A DNA stretch of 64,000 nt from Pyrinomonadaceae bacterium (lineage in GTDB: Bacteria > Acidobacteriota > Blastocatellia > Pyrinomonadales > Pyrinomonadaceae): the NCBI GenBank assembly GCA_026129865.1, contig JAHCHG010000002.1, positions 62,001-126,000 of the forward strand, written 5' to 3'. A program made the translations under genes and the position numbers. The notes below the pieces were generated by a model. It searched no databases. It saw only the letters and a program-made list of their open reading frames with translations, and had not been told where the DNA came from. Shown piece after piece: positions 16,568 to 25,102 of this stretch. Every line of letters begins with the position of its first letter. Position 1 is the first letter of the stretch.

Positions 16568-17737
16568 TTAGAGCGGTTTGAACCAGCTCGGGAAGTAATT
16601 GGCACCCGTTCCGAAATTGATCTGGAGCGACGTGTCGATCGTGATCCGCGCGTGGCGCAGAATGTTCATAAACCCGATATACGCACTCGCGACGGATTCA
16701 TAAAACTGCCCGTTGATCACCTTGTCGGTTTCGATCATCAGCGCCTGTTCGACAAGTTCGGCGAACGCCACGTTGGTGTTGATCAGCTGAAACTGCGTCG
16801 ACGGCATATTCGGTGCGATATAGACCGGCAGATCGGCAGGGATCGGCGTCTGCAGCCGCAAATTCATCAGCGCCGTTCCGGTCTGGCGGTTTTTCACCTC
16901 CGGCATATCCAGCCATTCTTCCGCCATCAGTTCGCTGGCGAGAATCGCGTTCGGCGTCTGCCCCATCAGCCCCATGCGGACGAAGGCGCGAACCACGTCG
17001 CGATACTTAAAGCCTTCGGTGGTCGATTTGATACCGATCACCGCCGCCGATTCGGACAGGTCAGCCTGATCGCCGTTAAGCGATACGGTCGTCAGATCGC
17101 GGTTCAGATCGGCGCTCATCAGCGCGCCGAGATGCTCGAAATAGATCTGAATGAAATTGAGCGAATGCCGGCGAAGAGCCTCGTACGAGATCTCCAGCGC
17201 GCGCTGCGTTTTTTCGAACGAAACCTTTTTCTTGCCGGTCGTGACCGTTCCCCGGTTTGCCCTGGACATCTCGGTGCCTTTTTCCATCTTGGCGTCCGAG
17301 ATCTCGATCTTCGGCACGGTAACGGAATCGCTGTTCACATCTTCCATCGCCGCGATCAGGCGGTCGTAAAACGACGATTGGATCGCTCCGGTCTGGATCG
17401 GAGTCAAAATCACCTCGGGCGTGATGTAGGTATCGCGACCCTGCGTGATTATCGACAGCGATTCCGTCGCCTGTCCCATTCCCTTGGCGATCGCCGTCAG
17501 GATCATCTCGCTGACGACCAGGCGCGCTTCCGTGCCCTTTGCCCAGGCGTCTTCGAGCCGCATACTGCCGCGAATGTCCAGCTCGCTCAGCAAATGCTCG
17601 ACCTTGGCGTCCGGGCAGCTCGCTTCCAGATGCTCGCGAAATGTTATCTGCCGCTTACCGTTTTCGTCGCCGTTCTGGCGGATGTCGTTTGCCTCAGCGA
17701 CCAGGGCGGCGACTCTGTTTTTTAAGCCTTTACTCAT
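16568..17737 (-). CDS. Major capsid protein (HK97-like fold expected)
   Basis: 389 residues. A helical, charged N-terminal part (1-60) precedes ILTPIQTGAIQSSFYDRLIAAMEDVNSDSVTVPKIE, the start of the typical N-arm and P-domain strands. A long central section includes TGKKKVSFEKTQRALEISYEALRRHSLN and the spine-helix-like NFIQIYFEHLGALMSADLNRDL. MAEEWLDMPEVKNRQTG and VAFAELVEQALMIETDKVINGQFYESVASAYIGFMNI follow and fit the end of a coat protein. Location after protease/scaffold and decoration genes makes the capsid assignment strong, even though sequence similarity to a named family is not obvious by eye. Confidence 0.8.
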   Translation of the reverse strand: MSKGLKNRVAALVAEANDIRQNGDENGKRQITFREHLEASCPDAKVEHLLSELDIRGSMRLEDAWAKGTEARLVVSEMILTAIAKGMGQATESLSIITQGRDTYITPEVILTPIQTGAIQSSFYDRLIAAMEDVNSDSVTVPKIEISDAKMEKGTEMSRANRGTVTTGKKKVSFEKTQRALEISYEALRRHSLNFIQIYFEHLGALMSADLNRDLTTVSLNGDQADLSESAAVIGIKSTTEGFKYRDVVRAFVRMGLMGQTPNAILASELMAEEWLDMPEVKNRQTGTALMNLRLQTPIPADLPVYIAPNMPSTQFQLINTNVAFAELVEQALMIETDKVINGQFYESVASAYIGFMNILRHARITIDTSLQINFGTGANYFPSWFKPL

Positions 17738-17778
17738 ATTTTTTTCTCCTCATTTTTTGACTCAGTCAAATTCAGCCT

Positions 17779-18162
17779 TTACTGAATAAAGACCTCGGCG
17801 GTATCGCCCGTGTTTCCTCCGACCCAGACCACGCCCGCGCGCAGCTCGATCGCGTCCGTGCCCGCGACCCACGGCGCGATCCGGTTTTCGCCGGTCGTTC
17901 CGTCAACCGCGCCGAACTTGAAACTCTGCCCGGCTGTTACGGCGGTCTGGATCTTGCATCTTGCGTGATGTTTGGCGACGACGTCTATCGTGCCGTTGTT
18001 ATTAGCGTTTCTCTTCGCCGTAACGACGCCGATGAAGGTGCCGGTACCGCCGTGCTTGTCCACCGTTTTATTGGCGCTGATCCGTACCGCCGTGTCGATA
18101 TCGAGATCTGCGGCAAAAACGGCTGTTACCCCGAAATGAACGTCCGATTTTAGAACTTGCAT
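17779..18162 (-). CDS. Capsid decoration/stabilising protein
   Basis: 127 residues, almost entirely short beta strands and turns. Its blocks are TVDKHGGTGTFIGVVTAKRN, AKHHARCKIQTAVTAGQSFKFG and a C-terminal AIELRAGVVWVGGNTGDTAEVFIQ. This 'G.F.GV.t......G..v.V...g...v.......aG..v' plan is that of DUF2190/decoration-like small proteins found between scaffold and coat genes. It probably trimerises on the capsid surface. No membrane segment or cysteine cluster is present. Confidence 0.6.
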   Translation of the reverse strand: MQVLKSDVHFGVTAVFAADLDIDTAVRISANKTVDKHGGTGTFIGVVTAKRNANNNGTIDVVAKHHARCKIQTAVTAGQSFKFGAVDGTTGENRIAPWVAGTDAIELRAGVVWVGGNTGDTAEVFIQ

Positions 18163-18205
18163 TAGATTTATCTCCTGTTTCTGATTGGATTACGATTTTT
18201 TCCGA

Positions 18206-18658
18206 TTACAACAGCCGCGTCGGTTTGATCGCCGGTGTCGTGACCTCCTCATTTTTGCCGTCTGCCGCAGACGACGCCGCTTCTACGCCAGCAACGTTTT
18301 CCTGCGAACTCCGCCCGCCCGGCGGCAGGCGTTTTTCGATCCGGCTGCGGTAATCCGCCTCCAGCGTCAGCAGTTCGTCCGCGTCGGCATTGTCGATCAT
18401 CTTAACGATCACCGGATTCAGTGTGCCTTCCGATCCGCCGAATTCCGCAAGCGCCGCGACCTGTTTGACCTCCGCGCGTTTAGCCGCCAGCAGCCGTTCG
18501 CCCTGTGTCGCTTTCAAACTCAGTTCGGCGATCTCCGTCGGCGTAAATTTATTAGCTTTTGCCAGCGATTCCGCCGCGCTCAGCACCGTTTCTTCCGGCA
18601 CATCCCCGCCTTCGGCAGATATGCCCAGCATCTGTTTTTGCTCTTCTGAAATTTTCAT
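18206..18658 (-). CDS. Internal scaffold product within the protease gene (Mu gpZ-like)
   Basis: An in-frame ATG at 18658 (codon 265 of the protease gene) has GGAGA nine bases upstream and begins exactly where the helical scaffold part starts (MKISEEQKQMLG). Translation from it gives 150 residues of free scaffold. In Mu the scaffold gene Z is nested the same way in gene I. The separate product is inference, but the ribosome site is clear. Confidence 0.55.
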   Translation of the reverse strand: MKISEEQKQMLGISAEGGDVPEETVLSAAESLAKANKFTPTEIAELSLKATQGERLLAAKRAEVKQVAALAEFGGSEGTLNPVIVKMIDNADADELLTLEADYRSRIEKRLPPGGRSSQENVAGVEAASSAADGKNEEVTTPAIKPTRLL

Positions 18659-19450
18659 CGTTGTTGTCTCCAGCCCGTGGGCTTTTTCTGCGTTTAGATT
18701 TTGCGCGGAAGCCCGCGTCGTTTGCGATTCGAACGATTCCGCGGGCAGCGCGCGCGCCAGCCGGTCTTCGCCCATAAAAACAAAACTCATCTCCCAAAAT
18801 TCGATTATTCGCGTGGCGATCAGACGAACGATCTCGCCGTCGACCTCTTCCAGAAATTTCCGCCAGAAATCGCCGCTCTGGACGAGTGCGGGATGCGAAA
18901 ACTCCACCTCCGAAAAAACCGTCACGCTTGCCGCGTTTATCGCCGGCGGTTCCATCATCAGCCCGCAGGCGGTTCGATAGTTCAAAAATGCATCGACCTT
19001 TGTCCGGACATTTATGCCCGGCACGCCTCCCGCGTTTGCGCCGCCGGCATCCCAAACCGCTTCGGCGATAACGCCGCGCCAGTTGTCGATGTCCCGAAAA
19101 TCGTGATTCGCATAGATCGTCTTGCCCTTCAGCAGATCGACCGATTTCTCAAGTACGCCCGGTCGCGAAAAATCGAGTCCGCGGCTTTGCAGAAAAACCT
19201 GCGAAAGCGCGCGAAAATCTCTGTACACATAGCGTTCGTCGCCGAGCTCGACCGCGCCCGCCGGGATCTGCACATTGTCCTGAGCCTTGCCGTGACGCGT
19301 TTCGTGGTACAGCAGCGATGCGGCATTGAGCACCTTTGCCGACTGCGCGTCCGGCGCCGCCGCAGGTATCTCGGCAAACAATCTGATCTCGGCGATCCGG
19401 TTGTCATGGATCGACAGGCTGTCGCTGATTTTTAGAATTTCTTTGCTCAT
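18206..19450 (-). CDS. Prohead protease fused to scaffold (Mu gpI-like)
   Basis: 414 residues in two parts. Residues 1-250 are a protease-like domain with VLNAASLLYHETRHGKAQDNVQIP, IYANHDFRDIDNWRGVIAEAVWD and ASVTVFSEVEFSHPAL. These carry the H-D/N and S positions expected for herpes-protease-fold phage proteases (U35 type). Residues about 265-414 are a charged helical scaffold (ISEEQKQMLG, then AESLAKANKFTPTEIAEL, LEADYRSRIEKRLPPGGRSSQE). The fused protein would cut scaffold and coat N-termini during maturation. An internal start at codon 265 should give scaffold alone. It overlaps the KTSC gene by four bases. Confidence 0.75.
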   Translation of the reverse strand: MSKEILKISDSLSIHDNRIAEIRLFAEIPAAAPDAQSAKVLNAASLLYHETRHGKAQDNVQIPAGAVELGDERYVYRDFRALSQVFLQSRGLDFSRPGVLEKSVDLLKGKTIYANHDFRDIDNWRGVIAEAVWDAGGANAGGVPGINVRTKVDAFLNYRTACGLMMEPPAINAASVTVFSEVEFSHPALVQSGDFWRKFLEEVDGEIVRLIATRIIEFWEMSFVFMGEDRLARALPAESFESQTTRASAQNLNAEKAHGLETTTMKISEEQKQMLGISAEGGDVPEETVLSAAESLAKANKFTPTEIAELSLKATQGERLLAAKRAEVKQVAALAEFGGSEGTLNPVIVKMIDNADADELLTLEADYRSRIEKRLPPGGRSSQENVAGVEAASSAADGKNEEVTTPAIKPTRLL

Positions 19451-19680
19451 AGCTCGATCTTTTCCGCCGGCAGCTGCCGAATGTTCTGGCTGAAAAATCT
19501 TCCGGCTGACTCGCCGCTCTCCGGGTCGAAGGTCGCTCTGAATTTATCGAATAATTCAGGCGAAACGTTTTCGTAGCGGTACGCGCCGCCGTTTTTGAAT
19601 TTGACGATCAGTTCGCCCGTCTGCGCGTCGTAAGCCGCAGCGTCGAGATTGCTTGATGCGATCGGGATAAATTTACTCAT
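19447..19680 (-). CDS. KTSC domain protein
   Basis: 77 residues, nearly all one KTSC domain (named from the C-terminus of some lysyl-tRNA synthetases). It has IASSNLDAAAYDAQTGELIVKFKNGGAYRYENVSPELFDKF, then the SAGRFFSQNIR ending. KTSC proteins are frequent in phage head operons and may bind nucleic acid or assist head assembly; the role is not established. The start overlaps the stop of the Mu F-like gene by eight bases and the end overlaps the protease start by four. Confidence 0.8.
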   Translation of the reverse strand: MSKFIPIASSNLDAAAYDAQTGELIVKFKNGGAYRYENVSPELFDKFRATFDPESGESAGRFFSQNIRQLPAEKIEL

Positions 19681-20524
19681 CTACGCCTCCGATAATTCCT
19701 TCGAGCCGCGTCCTGCAGTTTGCATGCAGCGGCGGTATCGCAAAACCGTTCTTTGTCATTTTTTCGCTCACCGTACCGTCGCTGCCGATCTCCGTTTCCA
19801 GCCATCCGACCGGATCTTTTCTAAAATTTTTAGCGGCAGTACTCTCATACAGCTCTTTGGCAAATTCGCCCGGCTCCAATCCGTTCAATCGCTCGATCGC
19901 CTTTTGCGCCGTTCCGACCGCGATCCGTTTGCCGTTAATTCCGCGGCAGAGATCCGTCGTCCGCTCGTCCAGCGTCGCCGCGTAGCGCGCGTATTTTATT
20001 CGCGCCTGTGAAAGAGTTCCGACATGCGCCCAGTTTCTGATCCGCTGAGTTCCGGTCGTAACGATCGTATTAATCTGCCGGTCGGTATTGTTTTTATATT
20101 TTTCGCCGAGCGCCTTGCGAAAATCGTCGAGCGATTCTGACGTCTGGCGTCCGAAAAGCGCGGCTCCGTTCTGGAAATATTCTTTAACAAAGAATTTTTT
20201 GAGCGAATCGCTGGTGTTGTCGGCGAATTTCGAAAAATAGAAATGGTCGAGATCCGAGAAAAACGCGATGCTGACCCGGTCCGGTCCGCCGAGACGGAGC
20301 CTGACAGGACTTTTCTTTCCGCCAAACGGCGATAAATCGCGAAGCCGGTAAAATTCGTAGACCGAGCGCGTTGTTCGCCGGATCGTGCCGACGGCTCCGC
20401 GCGCCGACCAGACTCGGCTGCGAACGGATTCCATTTCGCGGACGAGAGTCCGGGCGAAATCGTCCCCGTCGCGGAAATCGTCGAATTTGTTTTCGCGTAG
20501 GAATTGACGCACGCGCTCAAGCAC
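19673..20524 (-). CDS. Mu F-like/SPP1 gp7-like minor head protein (start unresolved)
   Basis: The C-terminal half carries the head-morphogenesis signature: IVTTGTQRIRNWAHVGTL, then YARYAATLDERTTDLCRGINGKRI and PPLHANCRTRLEGI. The coordinates use a GTG at 20524 (283 residues), the first standard start codon in the frame. However, the frame is open and coding-like upstream to 20641 (EEIDDILDRFISKYVRAVSG lies in it) and contains no ATG, GTG or TTG there. A GAGGAGGAG ribosome site at 20603-20611 is nine bases before an in-frame ATT and four before an out-of-frame ATG. The frame is reached from the portal gene by a -1 shift at a run of nine A. It is needed for head assembly and binds portal in related phages. 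Confidence 0.8.
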   Translation of the reverse strand: MLERVRQFLRENKFDDFRDGDDFARTLVREMESVRSRVWSARGAVGTIRRTTRSVYEFYRLRDLSPFGGKKSPVRLRLGGPDRVSIAFFSDLDHFYFSKFADNTSDSLKKFFVKEYFQNGAALFGRQTSESLDDFRKALGEKYKNNTDRQINTIVTTGTQRIRNWAHVGTLSQARIKYARYAATLDERTTDLCRGINGKRIAVGTAQKAIERLNGLEPGEFAKELYESTAAKNFRKDPVGWLETEIGSDGTVSEKMTKNGFAIPPLHANCRTRLEGIIGGVDE

Positions 20525-20613
20525 AAGGCGAATGTCAGTATTGCGAATGCCGCTGACCGCGCGAACGTATTTCGAAATAAATCTGTCAAGAATGTCATCT
20601 ATCTCCTCCTCGG

Positions 20614-22128
20614 TCAGCCGGCGAAGGCTGACTGTTTTTTTTTAATCGGCACGACGTTGCCGCGCTCGATATCGTCGTCGTCCCGCGCACCGGATAGATT
20701 TATCCCGATCCGCGGGCGAATAAATTCGTACCTCTGGCTCTCTTTGGCAAACCTGAAATGAAAACGGTTCGACACGCGGGAATCCGCGGCTAAAACTCCC
20801 AGCGCCTCTCCGAGCGCCGCGCCCTCTTCCAGAATCGCCGGGTCGAATGCCGATTCGTAACCGAGTTCCTGCGCCGCCTGATCAGCCGATATTATTCCGG
20901 CGCGCGCCTTGTCCAGCGCCGTGCGCACTCTGATCTCGTCAGCCTGCGCCTCGGCGAGCGTGTTGCGCGAAAACGATTTGTTGAATTTCAGCGAAACGCC
21001 GTCGACCTCAACACCGCCGAGCCGCAGATCGAATCGATACGTCCGCTCGCGCCGCCGTTTTGCGATTCGCTGAAAATTATGCGCGCGCGAAAGCAGCAGC
21101 TGGTAAACCACATCGGCGTAGGTTTCGGTCGTCGAATCGGTTCTGCCGAAAAAAGCCGGCTGCTGACCCAGACCGCTCATGAAGGTTTCGGCGATCACGC
21201 GGTACACGTCATAAAATCCGCTGCCGTTCGCCGCTACCGAATCGCCCTTAAACTGCATGTTGTCGAACGCAACGAGCAGCCCTTTGTTGAACGATCCGCT
21301 CAGGCTGTCGCGAACTTCGCCAAGATATTTCTGCGAACGCAGATTAAATTCGCCCTCGGTTTCCGTCGGTTTTCGCGTCAGGCGGCGGACCATTACGCTC
21401 AGCAAGCCCAGGATCGAAAATTTATTGACGATGTATTTCACGTTGTCGATCACTTCCTGCTGCATTTCGGTAATCGCCTGCACGGCTGCCGTCGCCGGCG
21501 GTTTCGCATACGGCGAATTGTCGATCGTCTCGATCGCAAAATACCGGTAGGTTTCCGGATGCAGCGGGATCAAACCGTTTTTCGTGCTCCGCCCGGCGAA
21601 GGAAACCTGCTGGTACGGCTTCCATTCCTCGTCTTCCCAGCGAAACCTGATATCTTCGACCGGCACGAAAACGCATTTTTCGATCCGCCGCGCCGCAACA
21701 TTTACTACATCTTCGGTCGAGCACGCTCCGCTCCAGACCAGCGACGTCAGTTCCTGGTTGATCAATCCGTCGACGCCCGCGCCGTTGCGGTAAATGCGCG
21801 CCGCCGTCTCATTCAGCCGGTCGAGCGCGCGTTCCGCCGCAGCCTCGTTTTTTGCGTTTACCGTCAGCTGATGCCCGGTGTTTGCCAGATTGACCAGATT
21901 CTGTACGTGCTGTGAAAATTCCGGATGATAGAGCCACAAATTTTTCAAGCAGGTCAGCATTTCGAAACTGATCACCGGCGATATGCCGGCGTACTGCCCG
22001 GAAAAATTCGTCAGCGAATAGTTCAGTCCGATCTTTTCGACGGAGCTGCGCCCGTCCGTCGGCAGGCTTAGCGGCTCGCTTCGTCCGAACGATGCCAGCC
22101 ACAGTTTCATTTTTTGCAGAATCGTCAT
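20614..22128 (-). CDS. Portal protein
   Basis: 504 residues, the expected size and position (after large terminase, before the F-like gene). Typical portal features are the N-terminal ISPVISFEMLTCLKNLWLYHPEFSQHVQNLVNLANTGH and the mid-protein AITEMQQEVIDNVKYIVNKFSILG. LGEVRDSLSGSFNKGLLVAFDNMQFKG, GLGQQPAFFGRTDSTTETYADVVYQLLLSRAHNFQRIAKRRRERTYRFDL and the late FNKSFSRNTLAEAQADEIRVRTALDKARAGIISADQAAQELGY also fit. These correspond to wing, stem and helix regions in SPP1/Mu gp29-type portals. The C-terminus is charged and ends in a codon run AAA AAA AAA. Confidence 0.85.
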   Translation of the reverse strand: MTILQKMKLWLASFGRSEPLSLPTDGRSSVEKIGLNYSLTNFSGQYAGISPVISFEMLTCLKNLWLYHPEFSQHVQNLVNLANTGHQLTVNAKNEAAAERALDRLNETAARIYRNGAGVDGLINQELTSLVWSGACSTEDVVNVAARRIEKCVFVPVEDIRFRWEDEEWKPYQQVSFAGRSTKNGLIPLHPETYRYFAIETIDNSPYAKPPATAAVQAITEMQQEVIDNVKYIVNKFSILGLLSVMVRRLTRKPTETEGEFNLRSQKYLGEVRDSLSGSFNKGLLVAFDNMQFKGDSVAANGSGFYDVYRVIAETFMSGLGQQPAFFGRTDSTTETYADVVYQLLLSRAHNFQRIAKRRRERTYRFDLRLGGVEVDGVSLKFNKSFSRNTLAEAQADEIRVRTALDKARAGIISADQAAQELGYESAFDPAILEEGAALGEALGVLAADSRVSNRFHFRFAKESQRYEFIRPRIGINLSGARDDDDIERGNVVPIKKKQSAFAG

Positions 22129-22219
22129 ATTTCGATTTATTTACCCGCCTGCCGCCTTACCCAGCCGTCAGCGAAAAAAACATCACAGGGACAGCAAGGG
22201 ACACCTTTAACGCATATAT

Positions 22220-23995
22220 TCACCTGGCATCTCCGACGACCGGCAGCACCTCTAAACCCTGCCGCTGCCCGATAAGCTGCATCCGGACGTAATTGGCGAT
22301 CGCCAGCGCCATAAATCTATCGTCGTGATAACCGCTCAACGCGCCCCATTTTCCGTTGTCGAACCAGACGACCGTTTTCGCCTGTTCGCACCATTCCCGA
22401 TTAGAGAGTCCGAGCTCGCCCGTCCTGACCGCCTGCTCCAGGAAAACAGCCATCTCGCCTTTGTTCGCTCCTGTCGTCGGCAATCCGAATTCGGCTTTGT
22501 CCATTGCCTCGTCAATTGTCAATATCGCGTCTTCGACCGCCCGCTGCAGACGCCGGTCGAGATATTTGAATATCCTCTCTTCGCCGATCAGTTTCTGCAG
22601 CTCGCGGATCGCCGCGATTCCGGTGTTGTTTCGTTCCACGACGACCATTGCCCAGTTGTAACGATCGGAAAGCTCAGCCAGGCGATGTGCCAGCAGATCC
22701 GGCGACCGCTTCAGCTGCTCTGAAAAAACCTGTCTGCCGGTCAGCAGATCGAGAATTTCGATCGCCGAATAGTCGCCGTGTTCCAATCCGAGCGACGTGT
22801 CCGCTCCGATCAGATATTCGCGCCCTTCGACCGGCTCCTGCGCGTCGCACGAAACTTTCAAATATCTCGCCTGGATGACCGGGCGACCCGTCTGTTCGAA
22901 ACAGTCCCGATCGTTTTCCGGGTATTCGACCTTAAACTGCTGCAGACCGCCCGCAAGCTCCTCGATCTTCGCCCGCCGCCACGCCAGGTATTCCGCGACC
23001 TCCCTGCAAACCCATGTCGCGTTTTGCGGCGCATAATTCTTACTTTTCAAATGTGCGAGGATCAGCTCGCACGTTTTTTGTTCGTCGTCGTCAACTTTTG
23101 CCGCATCGAGCCGCGATGCATTTCGCTGCACTTCTTTTAGCGATTCGTCCGGCTTGAGCAGAAAATAAACGCCTTTTGCATATCCGAATTTCGCTCCCTC
23201 GACTCGGTATTCGCGTTTCCACCACCACTCGAAAAAGAAAGATTTCCATCCCGCCTCGCCCTTTTTCCCTTGGTTGTAAACCTGGTGCGTCCAGTCGATC
23301 CCGAAAGGCGTCGATTCGACCGCCACGTCGCCGCCCTGCGCTGCTTCGAGCAAACTCGTCGCCGCTTTTTTCGCGTCGCCGCGCCAGAACGGCGGCTCGG
23401 TCAAATGCAGATCGGTGATCGTCTGCCCGCGACCCTTGCCCTCGTGCCCGGGCTGGACGGAGGCTGTCGAAACTCTGGAATTGATCGTTCCCTTTGCCGC
23501 GTCTTTAAATTCGATCAGATCTTCCGAATAGTATTTCGTCTGCGGTTTCAAATGCGGCGGCAGGTTTTCGTACATCACCCTGAAATCCGCCCGAAACTGC
23601 GCTTCCGTGTCCGGGTCGTGCGGTACCTCGCGAAAATTCCGCCCGCTCATAACGACCGTCTTTGCAAAAAACCTCGCCTTGAAAAAGGTCGATAAACCCT
23701 GCCGCCGCGATTTGATCACAATATCCTTGCCCGTGCAGTTGAAATGCAGATGGTTCTGAATATCGTTAAATTTCAAAAGCGTCAGCTTGTTTTCGTCAAA
23801 CGCGTCGCGAATATAGATAAAGTTTTCAATGAACTGTTTCTGCACGTCTTTCGAGTGCCAATTTTCCCGCCACCAGCCGAGCGGCTTAAAGGAGATGTCC
23901 GTTTCGCTTTTTGCAGATACCCGTGTCCGGATGCGGTCATTCGCCGCCTTCATCCGTTCCAGGCTTTGCTCCGCCGCCGGTTTCTTCTTTGCCAT
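22220..23995 (-). CDS. Terminase large subunit
   Basis: The start at 23995 has GAGG six bases upstream; the frame can be extended to 24061 but that part has only overlap sequence. The 591-residue protein has the ATPase core (DIVIKSRRQGLSTFFKARFFAK, an adenine/Walker A region near 92-112, and TITDLHLTEPPFW as Walker B with the catalytic Glu). The nuclease half starts at EYLIGADTSLGLEHGDYSAIEIL, with further acidic positions in AEFGLPTTGANKG and GYHDDRFMALAIANYVRM. It packages phage DNA by headful cutting in transposable phages. It overlaps the small subunit gene by 59 bases. Confidence 0.92.
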   Translation of the reverse strand: MAKKKPAAEQSLERMKAANDRIRTRVSAKSETDISFKPLGWWRENWHSKDVQKQFIENFIYIRDAFDENKLTLLKFNDIQNHLHFNCTGKDIVIKSRRQGLSTFFKARFFAKTVVMSGRNFREVPHDPDTEAQFRADFRVMYENLPPHLKPQTKYYSEDLIEFKDAAKGTINSRVSTASVQPGHEGKGRGQTITDLHLTEPPFWRGDAKKAATSLLEAAQGGDVAVESTPFGIDWTHQVYNQGKKGEAGWKSFFFEWWWKREYRVEGAKFGYAKGVYFLLKPDESLKEVQRNASRLDAAKVDDDEQKTCELILAHLKSKNYAPQNATWVCREVAEYLAWRRAKIEELAGGLQQFKVEYPENDRDCFEQTGRPVIQARYLKVSCDAQEPVEGREYLIGADTSLGLEHGDYSAIEILDLLTGRQVFSEQLKRSPDLLAHRLAELSDRYNWAMVVVERNNTGIAAIRELQKLIGEERIFKYLDRRLQRAVEDAILTIDEAMDKAEFGLPTTGANKGEMAVFLEQAVRTGELGLSNREWCEQAKTVVWFDNGKWGALSGYHDDRFMALAIANYVRMQLIGQRQGLEVLPVVGDAR

Positions 23996-24503
23996 AATGC
24001 GCCTCAGCCAGTTCCGCCAGTTTTTCGCCGTGCTTGACCAGCGCCGCGGCTGCCTCCGCATCCAGTTCGCTCAGCCAGCCAAGCAGCTTTTCGTAACCGC
24101 TGACGAACGTTTCGAAATTGTCCCGCGACAGATCCAGATTTCGCCGCGCTTCGATCTCCAATTTGCAGAAATCCCTGTACTGGTAAACCTCGTCGCGCGT
24201 CGCGTTTTTTCCCATCGCTTTGAGCTGCGACGCCTTTCGCATCTCGCGGATCGAGATATACAGATCCTGCTCGTCGTCGTTAACCGATTCGGTCAGTTTC
24301 TGCAGGTGAATTTTCAAAGAATTCTGAAACCCGTAATTTGCGATCCAGCCCAATCTGCCGCGGCGATCGATCAGATTCTGCTTGCGCCAGCCGGGATATT
24401 CCTTGCGCATTTCGCGCTCGATGGCGTCGAAATTTTTTCCGCCGAAACGGCAGTAAAGCGCGCGGCATTTTTCGATCGCTTCTTGTCCGTATGTTCTCGG
24501 CAT
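23937..24503 (-). CDS. Terminase small subunit-like protein
   Basis: 188 residues with an N-terminal HTH-like region (KCRALYCRFGGKNFDAIEREMRKEYPGWRKQNLIDRRGRLGWI), then a long helical centre. A Gly/acid-rich tail ends the protein. It immediately precedes and overlaps the large subunit gene. The layout agrees with DNA-recognition subunits of Mu-type phages (DUF1804/gp27-like), although I assign it by position and HTH plan. In transposable phages this subunit recognises a pac site near the phage end. Confidence 0.7.
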   Translation of the reverse strand: MPRTYGQEAIEKCRALYCRFGGKNFDAIEREMRKEYPGWRKQNLIDRRGRLGWIANYGFQNSLKIHLQKLTESVNDDEQDLYISIREMRKASQLKAMGKNATRDEVYQYRDFCKLEIEARRNLDLSRDNFETFVSGYEKLLGWLSELDAEAAAALVKHGEKLAELAEAHYGKEETGGGAKPGTDEGGE

Positions 24504-24619
24504 AAATTTGGGCGGCTCTTTTTGGAAGGTCGGCGTATCCTATCGCCATTCGCTTTTACTCATTCCGCATTGTCAGAGCCGCACTTTTCGAGCCGCGCCA
24601 ACCCGTACGCGCCCGAAAC

Positions 24620-25102
24620 CTATTTCATTAACGATCCGGCGACGATTCCCGCCGCCGCACCGACCAGCGCGTATTTCAGCCCTTTCCAGACGGTGAAACG
24701 CTTCTTTTTCAGCATTTTCACCTGGTCTTCCAAACCGGCGATGGCGCGATCTTTCGCCGCCAGCGCCGATCTGAGCTCCAGCTTTTCCCGTTCGCTTAAG
24801 TTTTCGATCGTGCGCAGTTTCGCCGCGATCTCTCCCTCGATGCCGAGCAGCTCGCGCTGCTTTTCGATCAAGATCCCTTGTTTTTCCAGCGCAATGCGCG
24901 AAACCTTTAATTCCTCGACCGCTTCGGCGCAGGCTTTTCTAAGCGCTTCATCGTCCGCACGGGTAACCGAGTCCGGCGAGCTCTCTGCAGAGTTCGTCTG
25001 CGGACGGACTGTCGCGGCGAGGCTCACGACGAGCCCGACGAACAGCGCCAGCAGCAGCGCTTGCCTCATCGTCAGCTTTTTTAAGATCCATTCGTTTTTC
25101 AT
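24620..25102 (-). CDS. Coiled-coil membrane protein nested after the i-spanin-like gene
   Basis: 160 residues with an N-terminal hydrophobic segment (QALLLALFVGLVVSLAATV, about 14-32), then a central coiled coil (about 50-130, SRIALEKQGILIEKQRELLGIEGEI). A second hydrophobic segment lies at the C-terminus (GLKYALVGAAAGIVAGSL). GGAGG lies eight bases before its ATG. Its first 155 bases overlap the preceding gene in another frame, as Rz1 does with Rz, but there is no lipobox cysteine. It is either a lysis protein spanning the envelope or a DNA-ejection component. The lysis cluster around it favours the first. Confidence 0.55.
   Translation of the reverse strand: MKNEWILKKLTMRQALLLALFVGLVVSLAATVRPQTNSAESSPDSVTRADDEALRKACAEAVEELKVSRIALEKQGILIEKQRELLGIEGEIAAKLRTIENLSEREKLELRSALAAKDRAIAGLEDQVKMLKKKRFTVWKGLKYALVGAAAGIVAGSLMK

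Noticed and set aside
19996-20598. Minus-strand ORF of 200 codons with ATG at 20598 and a good ribosome site
   Set aside because: The protein from this frame is not like any head protein, while the overlapping frame has the clear F-like signature. The ribosome site is noted under the start problem of that gene.
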